The notes under the pieces: model-generated | What the model saw: only the letters and a program-made list of their open reading frames with translations | What the model was told of the DNA's origin: nothing | Databases searched by the model: none | Part shown: positions 30,066 to 39,869 of the stretch, in pieces | Numbering within the stretch: position 1 is the first letter of the stretch | Layout of the letters: each line of letters starts with the position of its first letter | Position numbers and translations under genes: made by a program | Source: Acinetobacter lwoffii | GTDB taxonomy: Bacteria > Pseudomonadota > Gammaproteobacteria > Pseudomonadales > Moraxellaceae | Assembly: GCF_024129735.1 (NCBI RefSeq) | Contig: NZ_JAMXXK010000006.1 | Span: forward strand, 21,188 to 85,187 | Reading direction: 5' to 3' | Length of the DNA: 64,000 bases

Positions 30066-30992
30066 ATGATGGCATTGTCAGACCGTACCCAAGGCTATGT
30101 TTTTTTAGTTGTTACCATGTGCATCTGGGGCGGTTTTACCTTAACGGCCCGCCTGAATGCACTTTGGCAGATCAGTGCCTGGGATATTGTGGCCTTGCGT
30201 TTTTCTCTGGCCTTCCTGATTCTGATGCCGATCTTGCTCTATCGTAAAGAGGCCGCTTTTTTACTGAAAAAAGAGCCTTTTATTTTAGCGATGATTGGTG
30301 GGGTGATTTACTGCCTGTTTGCCTATAGCGCTTTTCACTACGCACCTACCGCCCATGCTGCAATTTTCTTGAATGGCTGTATTCCAATCTGTACCGCGAT
30401 TATGGCTTTTTTTCTGATGGGGCAGGCTTTTGATAAACATACCTGGGCCAGCCTGATCATTATGATCGTAGTACTATGTCTCATGAGTATGCTGATGTAT
30501 AGGGAAACTGGTGTGGCCTTTGGAGCAGGAGACGGACTGTTTTTTATTAGTGCTATACTTTGGGCGATTTTTACCGTTTTATTGCGTAAATATCAGCTAA
30601 CTGCATGGCAGGCAATGTGTGGTGTCGCGATCTGGTCGGCAGTGGTTTATGTGCCGATTTATCTGCTATTTTTACCGAAAAACCTGAGTGTGCCTGAACC
30701 CGAGCATTTACTGTTTCAGACCATTTTTCACGGCATATTTGTGGTGATTATTGCTACTTTAAGTTATGTAGAAGCCATCAAGCGTCTTGGTGCATTTAAG
30801 GCAGGCAGTATTACCAATCTTGCACCTTTTATTGCGGCAATTCTGGCTGTACCTTTATTAAATGAAACTTTAAGTCTGGCCATGGTGTGTGGCCTGATGG
30901 GTATGGCAGTTGGGGCCTTACAGCCATGGCGCTGGTTACAGCATCAGGACAGTCTAAGCCGAAAATTAGCAGAACAAAAAAAACAGTCTTAA
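30066..30992 (+). CDS. EamA-type (DMT) transporter
   Basis: A drug/metabolite transporter of the EamA family with ten membrane segments in two five-helix repeats (about 308 aa). The protein opens with TQGYVFLVVTMCIWGGFTL, and the second repeat with FGAGDGLFFISAILWAIF, both typical. It starts 3-6 bp after rlmB (two adjacent ATG codons at 30066 and 30069), so it is likely co-transcribed. Substrate unknown; amino acids and metabolites are the usual range. Confidence 0.88.
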   Translation: MMALSDRTQGYVFLVVTMCIWGGFTLTARLNALWQISAWDIVALRFSLAFLILMPILLYRKEAAFLLKKEPFILAMIGGVIYCLFAYSAFHYAPTAHAAIFLNGCIPICTAIMAFFLMGQAFDKHTWASLIIMIVVLCLMSMLMYRETGVAFGAGDGLFFISAILWAIFTVLLRKYQLTAWQAMCGVAIWSAVVYVPIYLLFLPKNLSVPEPEHLLFQTIFHGIFVVIIATLSYVEAIKRLGAFKAGSITNLAPFIAAILAVPLLNETLSLAMVCGLMGMAVGALQPWRWLQHQDSLSRKLAEQKKQS

Positions 30993-31008
30993 TCAGACTG
31001 TTTTTTTT
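30976..31008. terminator. Bidirectional terminator between the EamA gene and coaE
   Basis: AAAAAAAACAGTCT, loop TAATC, AGACTGTTTTTTTT. It includes the stop of the EamA gene and ends the minus-strand pil-coaE operon from the other side. Confidence 0.92.
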
Positions 31009-31013
31009 ATGCT

Positions 31014-31613
31014 TCAGCTGGCTGCCATGTTTAAATATTTTTGATGTAATAGTCTGAGATGAGCATAGAGATGATCCAGATGACCATCATTTAGGACAAT
31101 ATCATCGGCCATGGTCTGCTTTTGTTCGCGGGACATTTGGGCAGCAATGATATTGCGAATTTGTTCGATATTCTGCCCGTCGCGTTGTGAGGCCCGCTCA
31201 ATTTGCAGTTCGATTGTGGCATCAATCAGTAAGGTATGCTGAGTGAGTTCGTGCTGATTGGTTTCGAACAGTAGAGGAGAAACCAGAATGGCATAGGGAC
31301 TTTGCGCAGCATGTAGTTGCTGGATAATGGAAGTGCGAATTGCCGGATGGGTAATACTTTCCAGAGTTTTGCGTGCTTCAGGAGACTGGAAGATATATTC
31401 ACGCAAGGCACGACGATTCAGTGAACCATCGGCAAGCAATACCCAATCGCCAAAAGCCTGCTGAATCTGGGTCAGTGCAGGCTGGCCAATCGCGACCACT
31501 TCACGCGCTACCACATCGGCATCGACTACCGTGATCCCTTGTGCTTCAAACCACTGACTGGCAGCAGACTTGCCACTGCCAATCCCGCCGGTTAAACCGA
31601 GTACAAATTTCAA
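31014..31613 (-). CDS. coaE: Dephospho-CoA kinase
   Basis: CoaE phosphorylates the 3'-OH of dephospho-CoA, the last step of coenzyme A synthesis. The 199-aa protein has the P-loop GLTGGIGSGKS near residue 6, VVDADVVAREV, and the LID-like region VSPLLFETN. It follows pilD by 1 bp, the usual pilBCD-coaE order of Pseudomonas-type bacteria. Confidence 0.95.
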   Translation of the reverse strand: MKFVLGLTGGIGSGKSAASQWFEAQGITVVDADVVAREVVAIGQPALTQIQQAFGDWVLLADGSLNRRALREYIFQSPEARKTLESITHPAIRTSIIQQLHAAQSPYAILVSPLLFETNQHELTQHTLLIDATIELQIERASQRDGQNIEQIRNIIAAQMSREQKQTMADDIVLNDGHLDHLYAHLRLLHQKYLNMAAS

Positions 31614-31614
31614 T

Positions 31615-32475
31615 TTACTGACCTAAATACACTTTCATAATTTGTTCACCCCAAAGAAAAGCGATCCAACCGGCAATAGCAATATAAGGACCAAAAGCAA
31701 AAGGCTGATTTTCCTTGCGAACTTTTAGCAGAATGATGCCAATAATCGCACCTACCAGGGAAGACAGCAGCACAATTAAAGGCAGTAATAATGGACCCAT
31801 CCAGGCACCCAAAGCCGCAAGCAATTTAAAATCGCCATAACCCATGCCTTCCTTGCCGGTGATGATTTTAAAGACATAATACACCACCCACAAACACAGA
31901 AAGCCAATGATATAGCCCCAGATGGCAGCGCTCGGTGAGGTATAGAGGGCATAACTATTGACGCCCAGACCCAGCGCGGCCAGGGGCAGGGTATAACGGT
32001 CCGGCAATAACTGGGTGTCAAAATCAATAAAAGTCAGTGCAATTAAGACATAAGTCAGAATCAGGCCAAATAACATCTGGACAGTCGGACCAAAAACAGC
32101 CACCACCATCAGCGCACAGGCCGCGGTCAGAAGCTCAATCAGTGGATAGCGGATACTGATGGGATTCTGGCAGTTGCCGCACTTGCCGCGCAAGACCAGC
32201 CAGCTGATAACTGGAATATTCTGGTACCAGCGGATTGGCTGATGACACTTGGGGCAAGCTGAAGCGGGTTTGCTTAAACTTAACTTAGTTTCATCAATCA
32301 CCGGCTGTTCCGGATGCAGGAACATCTGGCAATCAGTACGCCATTCCTGTTCCATCATCTTGGGAGTGCGGTAAATCACGACATTCAGAAAGCTGCCGAT
32401 ACATAAACTAAAAAGCCCAACTGCGATATACAACGCCGTTGGGTTTTGAATAAAATATTGAATAAGATCTTGCAT
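31615..32475 (-). CDS. pilD: Type IV prepilin peptidase/N-methyltransferase
   Basis: PilD cleaves prepilin leader peptides and methylates the new N-terminus, for type IV pili and type II secretion. The 286-aa membrane protein has the cytoplasmic zinc knuckles CPKC and CGNC and the two catalytic aspartates in FIDFDTQLLPD and GYGDFKLL (GxGD). Its ATG overlaps the pilC stop (TAATG), so the pair is coupled. Confidence 0.95.
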   Translation of the reverse strand: MQDLIQYFIQNPTALYIAVGLFSLCIGSFLNVVIYRTPKMMEQEWRTDCQMFLHPEQPVIDETKLSLSKPASACPKCHQPIRWYQNIPVISWLVLRGKCGNCQNPISIRYPLIELLTAACALMVVAVFGPTVQMLFGLILTYVLIALTFIDFDTQLLPDRYTLPLAALGLGVNSYALYTSPSAAIWGYIIGFLCLWVVYYVFKIITGKEGMGYGDFKLLAALGAWMGPLLLPLIVLLSSLVGAIIGIILLKVRKENQPFAFGPYIAIAGWIAFLWGEQIMKVYLGQ

Positions 32476-33704
32476 TAAACCACAGAACCCATTTGGAAAA
32501 TTGGAAGGTACATGGCAATCACCAGACCACCGACAAGCACACCGAGAACAGCCATAATGAGCGGTTCCATCATCGAGGTTAAGCCGTCAACTGCATTGTC
32601 GACTTCATTTTCATAATGTGTGGCTACTTTGTCTAGCATGGCATCTAGTGCACCAGATTCTTCACCAATCGCGACCATTTGTACTGCCATGGATGGGAAT
32701 TTGTTGGTCACGCGCATGGCAAACTGTAGTTGTTGACCTGTGGCGACATCTTCACGGATTTTCATCACGGCATCTTCATACACCACATTATTGGTGGCGC
32801 CGGCAGTAGATTCCAGTGCATCAATCAACGGTACACCGGCTGCGAAAGTCGTGGCCAAGGTGCGGCTATAACGTGCAATAATCGCTTTATATACCAAATC
32901 TCCAAAAATCGGTGCTTTAAGTGCCGCCTTATCCAGAAAATCGCGGAATTTTTTGCTACGTTTTTTGGCTTCAAGAAAAATGGTAATTACTATTCCAATG
33001 GCAATAATCAGTATAAACCAATATTTTTGCATCCATTCCGACATATTGACCACCATTTTGGTAAAAGCAGGCAGGTCAGCGCCAAATGAAGAGAAAACAT
33101 CTTGGAAAACCGGGACTACTTTGACCATCAGGATAATGGTAACAATCAGGGCGACAACGATTACTGTAGCCGGATATTTCATGGCTTTTTTGATTTTTTG
33201 CTTGAGCAGTTCACTTTTTTCTTTATAAATTGCAACACGATCCAGCATTGTCTCTAAAGCACCAGACTGTTCACCTGATTCCACCAGCGAACAGAATAAT
33301 TTATCGAAGTATTGTGGATATTTACGCAGTGCTCCAGCGAAAGTGTTACCACCCTCGACCTCGCCTTTAATACCCAGTACGACTTCACGCATGGCTGGAT
33401 TTTCCAGACCCTCTGCGACAATTTCAAAGCCTTGTACCAGTGGTACCCCGGCTTTCATCATGGTCGCCAACTGTCGGGTAAAAATCGTAATATCCAGTGT
33501 CGAGACTTTTTTCTTCATCAAGCCTTCGAGAATATTTTTTTTCTTTTCCCGAATGGTCTTGATACTGATGCCTTGTTTTCGAAGAGTCACCTTGGCCAAA
33601 GCCATATTTTTCGCTGGCAATTCCCCCTTGATCTTTGCCCCTTTACGATCAATTCCTTCATAGCTGAAGATCGGCATCATCTGGCCTTTCTTTACTACTG
33701 CCAT
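32475..33704 (-). CDS. pilC: Type IV pilus platform protein PilC
   Basis: PilC is the inner-membrane platform that couples the PilB motor to pilin assembly. The 409-aa protein contains two T2SSF repeats (FTRQLATMMKAGVPLVQGFE and YSRTLATTFAAGVPLIDALE) and three membrane helices. The repeat signatures are intact. It lies 31 bp after pilB and overlaps pilD. Confidence 0.95.
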   Translation of the reverse strand: MAVVKKGQMMPIFSYEGIDRKGAKIKGELPAKNMALAKVTLRKQGISIKTIREKKKNILEGLMKKKVSTLDITIFTRQLATMMKAGVPLVQGFEIVAEGLENPAMREVVLGIKGEVEGGNTFAGALRKYPQYFDKLFCSLVESGEQSGALETMLDRVAIYKEKSELLKQKIKKAMKYPATVIVVALIVTIILMVKVVPVFQDVFSSFGADLPAFTKMVVNMSEWMQKYWFILIIAIGIVITIFLEAKKRSKKFRDFLDKAALKAPIFGDLVYKAIIARYSRTLATTFAAGVPLIDALESTAGATNNVVYEDAVMKIREDVATGQQLQFAMRVTNKFPSMAVQMVAIGEESGALDAMLDKVATHYENEVDNAVDGLTSMMEPLIMAVLGVLVGGLVIAMYLPIFQMGSVV

Positions 33705-33735
33705 ACCTTTATCCTTATTTTAGATCAGCGCCCGA

Positions 33736-35445
33736 TCATTCGCTGGTGACACGATTGACTTCCTGTAAAGAAGTCACCCCCTGCATCACCTTGATTAAAC
33801 CTGATCGGCGTAAATTGTTAAAACCTGCGCGTGCGGAAGCATCGGCAATTTCAAGTGCATTGCCGTCCTCCATAATAATTCTGGAAATTTCGGGTGTTAC
33901 TTTCATAACTTCATAAATACCCACACGACCCTTATATCCTTCGCGACATTCATTGCAGCCCACCGGTTCATAAATTTGGAACTCAGGTTGCTGCAAGTCG
34001 GTTTCGGTAAAACCCATCTCCAGTAAGCTTTGTTTCGGAATATCGGCAGGTTTTTTACATTGTGAACACAAACGACGCGCCAACCGTTGTGCAATGACCA
34101 GGTTGACTGAAGTGGCAATATTGAAAGAAGGCACCCCCATATTGCGTAAACGGGTCAAAGTCTCAGGCGCACTATTGGTATGCAGCGTCGACATCACCAT
34201 ATGACCAGTCTGCGCCGCTTTAATCGCAATCTCGGCAGTTTCCAGATCCCGGATCTCACCGACCATTACGATATCCGGGTCTTGACGTAAGAAGGACTTT
34301 AGTGCCGCAGAGAAGGTCAGGCCAACTTTATTATTGACGTTGACCTGATTAATCCCTTGTAAGTTAATCTCGACTGGATCTTCCGCTGTCGAAATATTGG
34401 TATCTTCACGATTGAGAATATTCAGACCGGTATACAGTGAAACGGTTTTACCGGAACCTGTTGGACCAGTGATCAGGAGCATGCCTTGCGGTTTGTCCAG
34501 CGCTTGCATAAAAAGGTCTTTTTGTTCCGGTTCATAACCTAGTGCATCAATTCCCAACATCGCGCTGGAGGGATCCAGAATCCGCAGTACCAGCTTCTCA
34601 CCAAACAGGGTAGGGAGAGAGTTGACACGGAAATCAATGGCTTTATTTTTAGAAAGTTTTAATTTAATACGACCATCTTGCGGTACCCGTTTTTCAGAAA
34701 TGTCCATTTGCGACATGACTTTAAGACGCGAAGACAAGCGATTTGCCAGCTGTAGTGGTGGTGTTGCAATCTGGCGTAGCACTCCATCAACCCGGTACCG
34801 TACCCGATAGATTTTTTCATAAGGTTCAAAGTGTAGATCTGAAGCACCCATACGAATCGCATCGATGAGTAACTTATTGATATATTTGACAATTGGTGCT
34901 TCATCACCTTTATTGCTTTCATCATCTTCTTTATTCGGATCGGTGGATTCAACATCAACATCCAGATCAAAGTCTTCATCAAACTCAAACGTGCTTTCTT
35001 CAGTAAAATTCTGCTCGATCAGTTTTTCAAGTTTATTGTGTTCAACAATAATCGTTTCAATATTGAGTTTGGTGGAAAAACGGACTGCATCAATTGCTTC
35101 GATATTGGTGGGGTTACTGATCGCAACATATAAAATACTGGAATTTTTAAAAATCGGCAGGATGCGATGCTTGGTAATCAGCTTTTCATCAATCACATCC
35201 CGCAAAATTTGGGCAGGATCATAGGCACTGATATCAAACAGTGGTTCGCCAAATTCAATTGAAATCGTTTCAGCAATGACGGTCGGGGAAAGTTGCTGCT
35301 GGTTAATTAACTCAGCCACGATATCGATTTTTTCTTGCTTGGCATGCGCCAACGCACTGCGCATATCTTCAGCCGAGATGACGCCTTCCTCGACCAAACG
35401 ACGAATAAATCCGGTAAATCTTGGCGACCCCTGTAATGCTGTCAT
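33736..35445 (-). CDS. pilB: Type IV pilus assembly ATPase PilB
   Basis: PilB is the hexameric motor that drives pilus extension. The 569-aa protein has the N-terminal MshEN domain (to about 150), an acidic linker (FDEDFDLDVDVES), Walker A GPTGSGKT, Asp box, Walker B MVGEIRDLETAEIA, His box STLHTNSA and a tetracysteine zinc site (CSQC...CNEC). It is the first gene of pilB-pilC-pilD-coaE. The retraction ATPase PilT is not in the window. Confidence 0.95.
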   Translation of the reverse strand: MTALQGSPRFTGFIRRLVEEGVISAEDMRSALAHAKQEKIDIVAELINQQQLSPTVIAETISIEFGEPLFDISAYDPAQILRDVIDEKLITKHRILPIFKNSSILYVAISNPTNIEAIDAVRFSTKLNIETIIVEHNKLEKLIEQNFTEESTFEFDEDFDLDVDVESTDPNKEDDESNKGDEAPIVKYINKLLIDAIRMGASDLHFEPYEKIYRVRYRVDGVLRQIATPPLQLANRLSSRLKVMSQMDISEKRVPQDGRIKLKLSKNKAIDFRVNSLPTLFGEKLVLRILDPSSAMLGIDALGYEPEQKDLFMQALDKPQGMLLITGPTGSGKTVSLYTGLNILNREDTNISTAEDPVEINLQGINQVNVNNKVGLTFSAALKSFLRQDPDIVMVGEIRDLETAEIAIKAAQTGHMVMSTLHTNSAPETLTRLRNMGVPSFNIATSVNLVIAQRLARRLCSQCKKPADIPKQSLLEMGFTETDLQQPEFQIYEPVGCNECREGYKGRVGIYEVMKVTPEISRIIMEDGNALEIADASARAGFNNLRRSGLIKVMQGVTSLQEVNRVTSE

Positions 35446-35722
35446 GCTATAAATGCCTACTCATCAAATTCTTTTAATTGCTATATTAAAATTATACGTT
35501 TGTTACGTAAAAATACCATAGCCAAGAGTGCTGCTAGCTTCCTCATCTCCAGTAAAAGCATGAACTGGTTAGAAGAAGTCCTCATTTTTTTAAGTGATAA
35601 CAAAAAATAACCATTTTGGATAGTCTAAACTGAGAATGAGTGATAAGAAAACTATTCTTTTAATTTTCCAATTCCGTGTAGAATGTGCCCAATTCAAAAT
35701 ATGTAAATGAAATAGGTTAATT

Positions 35723-36514
35723 ATGTCGGTTTCGACGATTACCCCTTGGGTGATAGGTAACTGGAAAATGAATCCAGTGCAGGCAGAGGCATTGAGCTTG
35801 GTACGTGATATTAAGAATTTGCTGGAGACTGCACCAATTGCCGAAGATCAATGTCATTTAGGTGTGGCACCGATTGCGATTGCCTTAAGCCAGATTCAGG
35901 CAGAGCTATCATCTGCGGTTCGTCCAATTTATACCGTAGCACAAGATGTTTCACGTATTTCAGGAATGGGCGCTTACACCGGTGAAGTTAGTGCTGAATT
36001 GCTGGCCGACAGTCAAATCCAGTATGTACTGGTGGGTCATTCTGAACGCCGTGAAATATTTGTAGAAAATGCTGATATTTTAAATGCTAAAATCAAGAAT
36101 GCTTTAAGTGCTGGTTTGACGGTAATTTATTGTGTCGGTGAAAGCCTGGAACAACGTGAAGCAGGGCAGGCAGAAGCTGTAGTATTGCAACAAATTTGTG
36201 ATATCGCTGCTGTGGTTGAAGCCGAACAATGGAAAAATATCGTGATTGCCTATGAGCCGATCTGGGCGATTGGTACAGGTAAAACAGCTTCTCCTGAAGA
36301 TGCGCAGGCCATGCATGCACAAATCCGTCAAGGTTTAAGCCAGATTACGGGCTATGGCGAGAGTATGGCGATTTTATATGGTGGTAGTGTCAAGCCGGAA
36401 AATGCAGTAGAGTTAGCAGCCTGCCCAGATATCAATGGGGCATTGGTCGGTGGTGCATCACTCAATGCTGAGTCGTTCCATAAAATTGCTCATGCATTTG
36501 CAAATACACAATAA
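35723..36514 (+). CDS. tpiA: Triose-phosphate isomerase
   Basis: TpiA interconverts dihydroxyacetone phosphate and glyceraldehyde-3-phosphate. The 263-aa TIM barrel shows the active residues: Lys in GNWKMN, His in VGHSERR, Glu in [11 protein letters not shown], and the phosphate loop [10 protein letters not shown]. secG follows after 13 bp, as in many gammaproteobacteria. A promoter-like TAGAAT precedes it near 35676. Confidence 0.96.
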   Translation: MSVSTITPWVIGNWKMNPVQAEALSLVRDIKNLLETAPIAEDQCHLGVAPIAIALSQIQAELSSAVRPIYTVAQDVSRISGMGAYTGEVSAELLADSQIQYVLVGHSERREIFVENADILNAKIKNALSAGLTVIYCVGESLEQREAGQAEAVVLQQICDIAAVVEAEQWKNIVIAYEPIWAIGTGKTASPEDAQAMHAQIRQGLSQITGYGESMAILYGGSVKPENAVELAACPDINGALVGGASLNAESFHKIAHAFANTQ

Positions 36515-36527
36515 TTAGGAGTTCAGC

Positions 36528-36857
36528 ATGCAAACTTTTGTGCTGGTAGTACATATTATCTTAGCTGTTTTGATGATTGTCTTGATTTTGGTTCAGCATG
36601 GTAAAGGTGCAGATGCTGGTGCCTCTTTCGGCGGCGGTGGTGCAGCGACAGTATTTGGAGCTTCAGGTTCGGGTAATTTCATGACCCGTTTAACTGCGAT
36701 TTTTACTGCACTGTTCTTCGTGACCAGTCTGACTTTGGCGATTTTGGCCAAGCAACAAACCTCGAATGCCTATAGTTTGGGATCTGTTCAGTCTGCGCCG
36801 ACCGTACCTGTGCAATCGAATGAAACTTCACCAACTGCACCAGAAACGACCGAATAG
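36528..36857 (+). CDS. secG: Preprotein translocase subunit SecG
   Basis: SecG is the small SecYEG subunit that aids protein export. The 109-aa protein has two membrane helices with the conserved turn GKGADAGASFGGGGAATVFG between them and a Thr/Pro-rich tail. It follows tpiA by 13 bp and precedes tRNA-Leu(GAG), the same tpiA/secG-leuU order as in relatives of E. coli. Confidence 0.95.
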   Translation: MQTFVLVVHIILAVLMIVLILVQHGKGADAGASFGGGGAATVFGASGSGNFMTRLTAIFTALFFVTSLTLAILAKQQTSNAYSLGSVQSAPTVPVQSNETSPTAPETTE

Positions 36858-36910
36858 TTTTAATTAATCCTTTCTTTTTTTCAGTGATACGACTAGAATG
36901 CGTCACAGCT

Positions 36911-36995
36911 GCGGTGGTGGTGGAATTGGTAGACACGCTACCTTGAGGTGGTAGTGCTTTCGGGCGTGGGGGTTCAAGTCCCCCCTTCCGCACCA
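36911..36995 (+). tRNA. tRNA-Leu (GAG)
   Basis: An 85-nt tRNA with a long variable arm and encoded CCA. The anticodon stem CTACC/GGTAG holds loop TTGAGGT, so the anticodon is GAG. The T arm is GGGGG TTCAAGT CCCCC. The acceptor stem GCGGTGG / CTTCCGC has a U5-U68 mismatch and a G6-U67 wobble. It matches the position of E. coli leuU after secG. Confidence 0.95.
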
Positions 36996-37023
36996 ACTTA
37001 TAATCCAGAAATTTAAGTTGGTG
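36991..37023 (+). other. Inverted repeat joining the tRNA-Leu 3' end to its trailer
   Basis: CACCAACTTA (36991-37000) and TAAGTTGGTG (37014-37023) are perfect complements; the first arm includes C72, the discriminator A and the CCA of tRNA-Leu. In the precursor RNA the trailer could pair with the tRNA end. Confidence 0.7.
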
Positions 37024-37048
37024 TATGCAGCTGAAAAACTTCTATTGA

Positions 37049-37125
<77 letters not shown>

Positions 37126-37188
37126 ATCAATCCTTTTTAAAGACGCAAACTTTCAAGAGGCAGCTTAAACCAGTATTAAGCTGAGAAA

Positions 37189-37194
37189 TATAAT
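37189..37194 (+). promoter_or_regulatory. Candidate -10 box before tRNA-fMet copy 2
   Basis: A perfect TATAAT lies 12 bp before copy 2. A weak -35 (TTAAAC) is 18 bp upstream. It suggests copy 2 can be transcribed on its own. Confidence 0.5.
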
Positions 37195-37205
37195 TTGCAT
37201 GTTGT

Positions 37206-37282
<77 letters not shown>

Positions 37283-37350
37283 ATCTTTTAAAGATGCAAA
37301 CTTTAAAAGCAGTTTAAGTTTTTTTAAACTGAATGTTATTTGTACGCTGA

Positions 37351-37427
<77 letters not shown>

Positions 37428-37473
37428 CTTTTTCAGCGACAGATGACAAATATGCAGAATGATGTGGTTTTGA

Positions 37474-37502
37474 TTGAAAAGTTCTCATCTTTTGTATATA
37501 AT
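37474..37502 (+). promoter_or_regulatory. Strong promoter before tRNA-fMet copy 4
   Basis: TTGAAA (37474-37479), a 17-bp spacer and TATAAT (37497-37502) form a near-consensus sigma-70 promoter. Its start would be about 7 bp before the tRNA, so copy 4 has a short leader. It may also feed rimP-nusA-infB if the terminator after copy 4 is leaky. Confidence 0.75.
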
Positions 37503-37515
37503 TTTTGCACGTTGA

Positions 37516-37592
<77 letters not shown>

Positions 37593-37599
37593 AGTTTCT

Positions 37600-37631
37600 A
37601 AAAAGAGGCTCACAACAAGGTGGGCCTTTTT
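37600..37631 (+). terminator. Terminator between the tRNA-fMet array and rimP
   Basis: AGGCTCA pairs with TGGGCCT (one G-U) and runs into TTTTT, right after copy 4. Partial read-through would couple tRNA and nusA-infB transcription, as in the E. coli metY operon. Confidence 0.75.
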
Positions 37632-37815
37632 GCACAGTGGGATTTGAAAAAATCTTAAATTGTGCATTAATTGGGGCGATTTACGCCCTTTTTTATTGGC
37701 TATCGTGTAGTGTCGACATTATTTGGTCAAATCTCCATGTTTCACTACTACTATAGTTTGTATTCGTTTGTAGTGGTCAAATAGATCATAAAATCGCACC
37801 AGATGACGAGAGTAA

Positions 37816-38340
37816 ATGAAGCTATCAAATAAAACTCAAGCACTTCAGGACTTGATTGCACCAGCAGTTGAAGCCTGTAATGTAAACCTTTGGGGGATCG
37901 AATTCCTGCCACAGGGTAAATGTTCGTTATTACGTATCTACATCGACAAGCCAGTCGATGAGAGCGTTGCACCAGCAATCAATGAAGATGGTGAAGAAGA
38001 GCAGGGGCGTGGTATTGGCGTTCAGGATTGTGTGCGTGTAACGCAGCAAGTGGGCGCAATGCTGGATGTTCATGATCCGATCTCGGGTGAATATTCACTT
38101 GAAGTATCTTCGCCAGGCTGGGACCGTCCATTCTTCCAGCTCGAGCAGATGTCAGGCTATATCGGTCATACCGTAGCACTACGTTTGATCAGTGCGGTAG
38201 ATAACCGTCGTAAATTCCAGGCCAAACTGGTTGCTGTCGATCTTGAAAATGAAATGATTCAGGTTGAAGTAGAAAAGCAACAGGTATTGGAGATCGACAG
38301 TCACAATATCGATAAAGCAAATTTGGTCTTCCAAGATTAA
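37816..38340 (+). CDS. rimP: Ribosome maturation factor RimP
   Basis: RimP is needed for 30S subunit maturation. The 174-aa protein has the alpha/beta N-domain ([22 protein letters not shown]) with [15 protein letters not shown], and a C-terminal SH3-like barrel. An acidic insert ([11 protein letters not shown]) in the N-domain is longer than in E. coli. It leads rimP-nusA-infB-rbfA. Confidence 0.94.
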   Translation: MKLSNKTQALQDLIAPAVEACNVNLWGIEFLPQGKCSLLRIYIDKPVDESVAPAINEDGEEEQGRGIGVQDCVRVTQQVGAMLDVHDPISGEYSLEVSSPGWDRPFFQLEQMSGYIGHTVALRLISAVDNRRKFQAKLVAVDLENEMIQVEVEKQQVLEIDSHNIDKANLVFQD

Positions 38341-38374
38341 TTGAATAAATAAAAATTTAACGAATAGGTGACGT

Positions 38375-39859
38375 ATGGCACGTGAAATTCTGACCGTCGT
38401 TGAAACGGTTAGTAACGAAAAAGGTGTACCTCGTGAAGCGATCTTTGAAGCGCTTGAGCAAGCTTTAGTTGCTGCGACAAAGAAAAAATTTTACGAAGGA
38501 ACACATTCGGAAGAAGCACGTTTACGTGTGGAAATTGATCGTAAAACAGGTGACTATCGTACTTTCCGTCAGTGGGAAGTGGTTGCAGACGAAGATCATG
38601 AAATGCCAGCTTGTCAGGATGCCATCTCTGATGTCGATCCGGCAAAATGGTCGATTGGCGACATTCGTGAGCTGGAAGTTGAGTCAATTGACTTCGGTCG
38701 TATTGCAGCGCAAATTGCCAAGCAAGTGATTGTACAGAAGATCCGTGAAGCAGAACGTGCACTTGTAGCCGATGCTTACGAATCTAAAGTCGGCGAGCTG
38801 ATCTACGGTGAAGTGAAAAAACAAACCAAAGACGGCTTTATCATTGACCTAGGTGACAATGCTGAAGCGTATCTTGCTCGCGAAGAAATGATTCCGAAAG
38901 AAATCCTTCGTCCGAAGCAACGCGTGAATGCGATTCTATTCAATGTCAACCGTGAAGGTCGTGGTGCGCAGTTACAACTGTCACGTGCTAAACCGGATAT
39001 GCTGATTGCATTGATGAAGAAAGAAATCCCTGAGATTTCTGAAGAAATTATTGAAATTAAAGCGGCGGCTCGCCAACCAGGCGTTCGTGCTAAAATTGCA
39101 GTGAAAACCAATGACCACCGTATTGACCCGGTGGGTGCTTGTATTGGTATGCGTGGTACCCGTATTCAAGCTGTACAGCAAGAGCTCAATGGCGAGCGTA
39201 TTGATGTGGTAGTTTGGTCGGATGATCCTGCGCAATATATCGCAAGTGCATTGGAACCAGCAGATGTATCGAGTATTGTCATCGATGAAGATGCACGTAC
39301 TGCAGATATCATTTTCGCAACCAGCGATCAGTTGGCACGTGCGATTGGTTCACAAGGTCAGAACGTTCGTCTGGCATCTGAATTGACTGGCTACAAGCTG
39401 GACATGATGCTGGAAGAGGAATACTACGCCCGTCAACAAAACGAAGCGCAACAATATTTAGACATGTTTGTTACCCGTCTGGATATCGCGGAAGATTTGG
39501 CGATGGCATTGGTAGAAATGGGCTTCACCTCGCTTGAAGAAATTGCTTATGTCCCTGCAGAAACGTTTGATGAAATCGAACTGGATGCGGAACTGGTTGA
39601 ACTACTGCAAAGCCGTGCGAAAGAAATTGCACTTGCTGATGCATTACAACAGCAAGAGAACATACAAGCGCCAAGTGAAGAACTTGTTGCAATGGAAGGC
39701 ATGACAGTAGAGATCGCGCAAGCGCTAGCAGCTCGTGGTGTGGTAACAGTGGATGATTTAGCAGATCAGGCGACTGACGATATCGAAGATATTGAAGGTT
39801 TGGGTGCTGAGAAAGCAGGTCAACTCATTATGAAAGCGCGCGAATCATGGTTTAACTAG
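38375..39859 (+). CDS. nusA: Transcription termination/antitermination factor NusA
   Basis: NusA binds RNA polymerase and modulates pausing, termination and rRNA antitermination. The 494-aa protein has the N-terminal polymerase-binding domain, S1 domain (VGELIYGEVKKQTKDGFIIDLG), KH1 and KH2 (DPVGACIGMRGTRIQAV and AIGSQGQNVRLASELTG) and two C-terminal acidic repeats, so it is full length. It is 34 bp after rimP and 10 bp before infB. Confidence 0.96.
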   Translation: MAREILTVVETVSNEKGVPREAIFEALEQALVAATKKKFYEGTHSEEARLRVEIDRKTGDYRTFRQWEVVADEDHEMPACQDAISDVDPAKWSIGDIRELEVESIDFGRIAAQIAKQVIVQKIREAERALVADAYESKVGELIYGEVKKQTKDGFIIDLGDNAEAYLAREEMIPKEILRPKQRVNAILFNVNREGRGAQLQLSRAKPDMLIALMKKEIPEISEEIIEIKAAARQPGVRAKIAVKTNDHRIDPVGACIGMRGTRIQAVQQELNGERIDVVVWSDDPAQYIASALEPADVSSIVIDEDARTADIIFATSDQLARAIGSQGQNVRLASELTGYKLDMMLEEEYYARQQNEAQQYLDMFVTRLDIAEDLAMALVEMGFTSLEEIAYVPAETFDEIELDAELVELLQSRAKEIALADALQQQENIQAPSEELVAMEGMTVEIAQALAARGVVTVDDLADQATDDIEDIEGLGAEKAGQLIMKARESWFN

Positions 39860-39869
39860 GAGGTAGTAT

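Noticed and set aside
32730..33749. Several plus-strand open frames opposite pilC
   Set aside because: They mirror the pilC coding sequence, lack ribosome sites and have unnatural composition.
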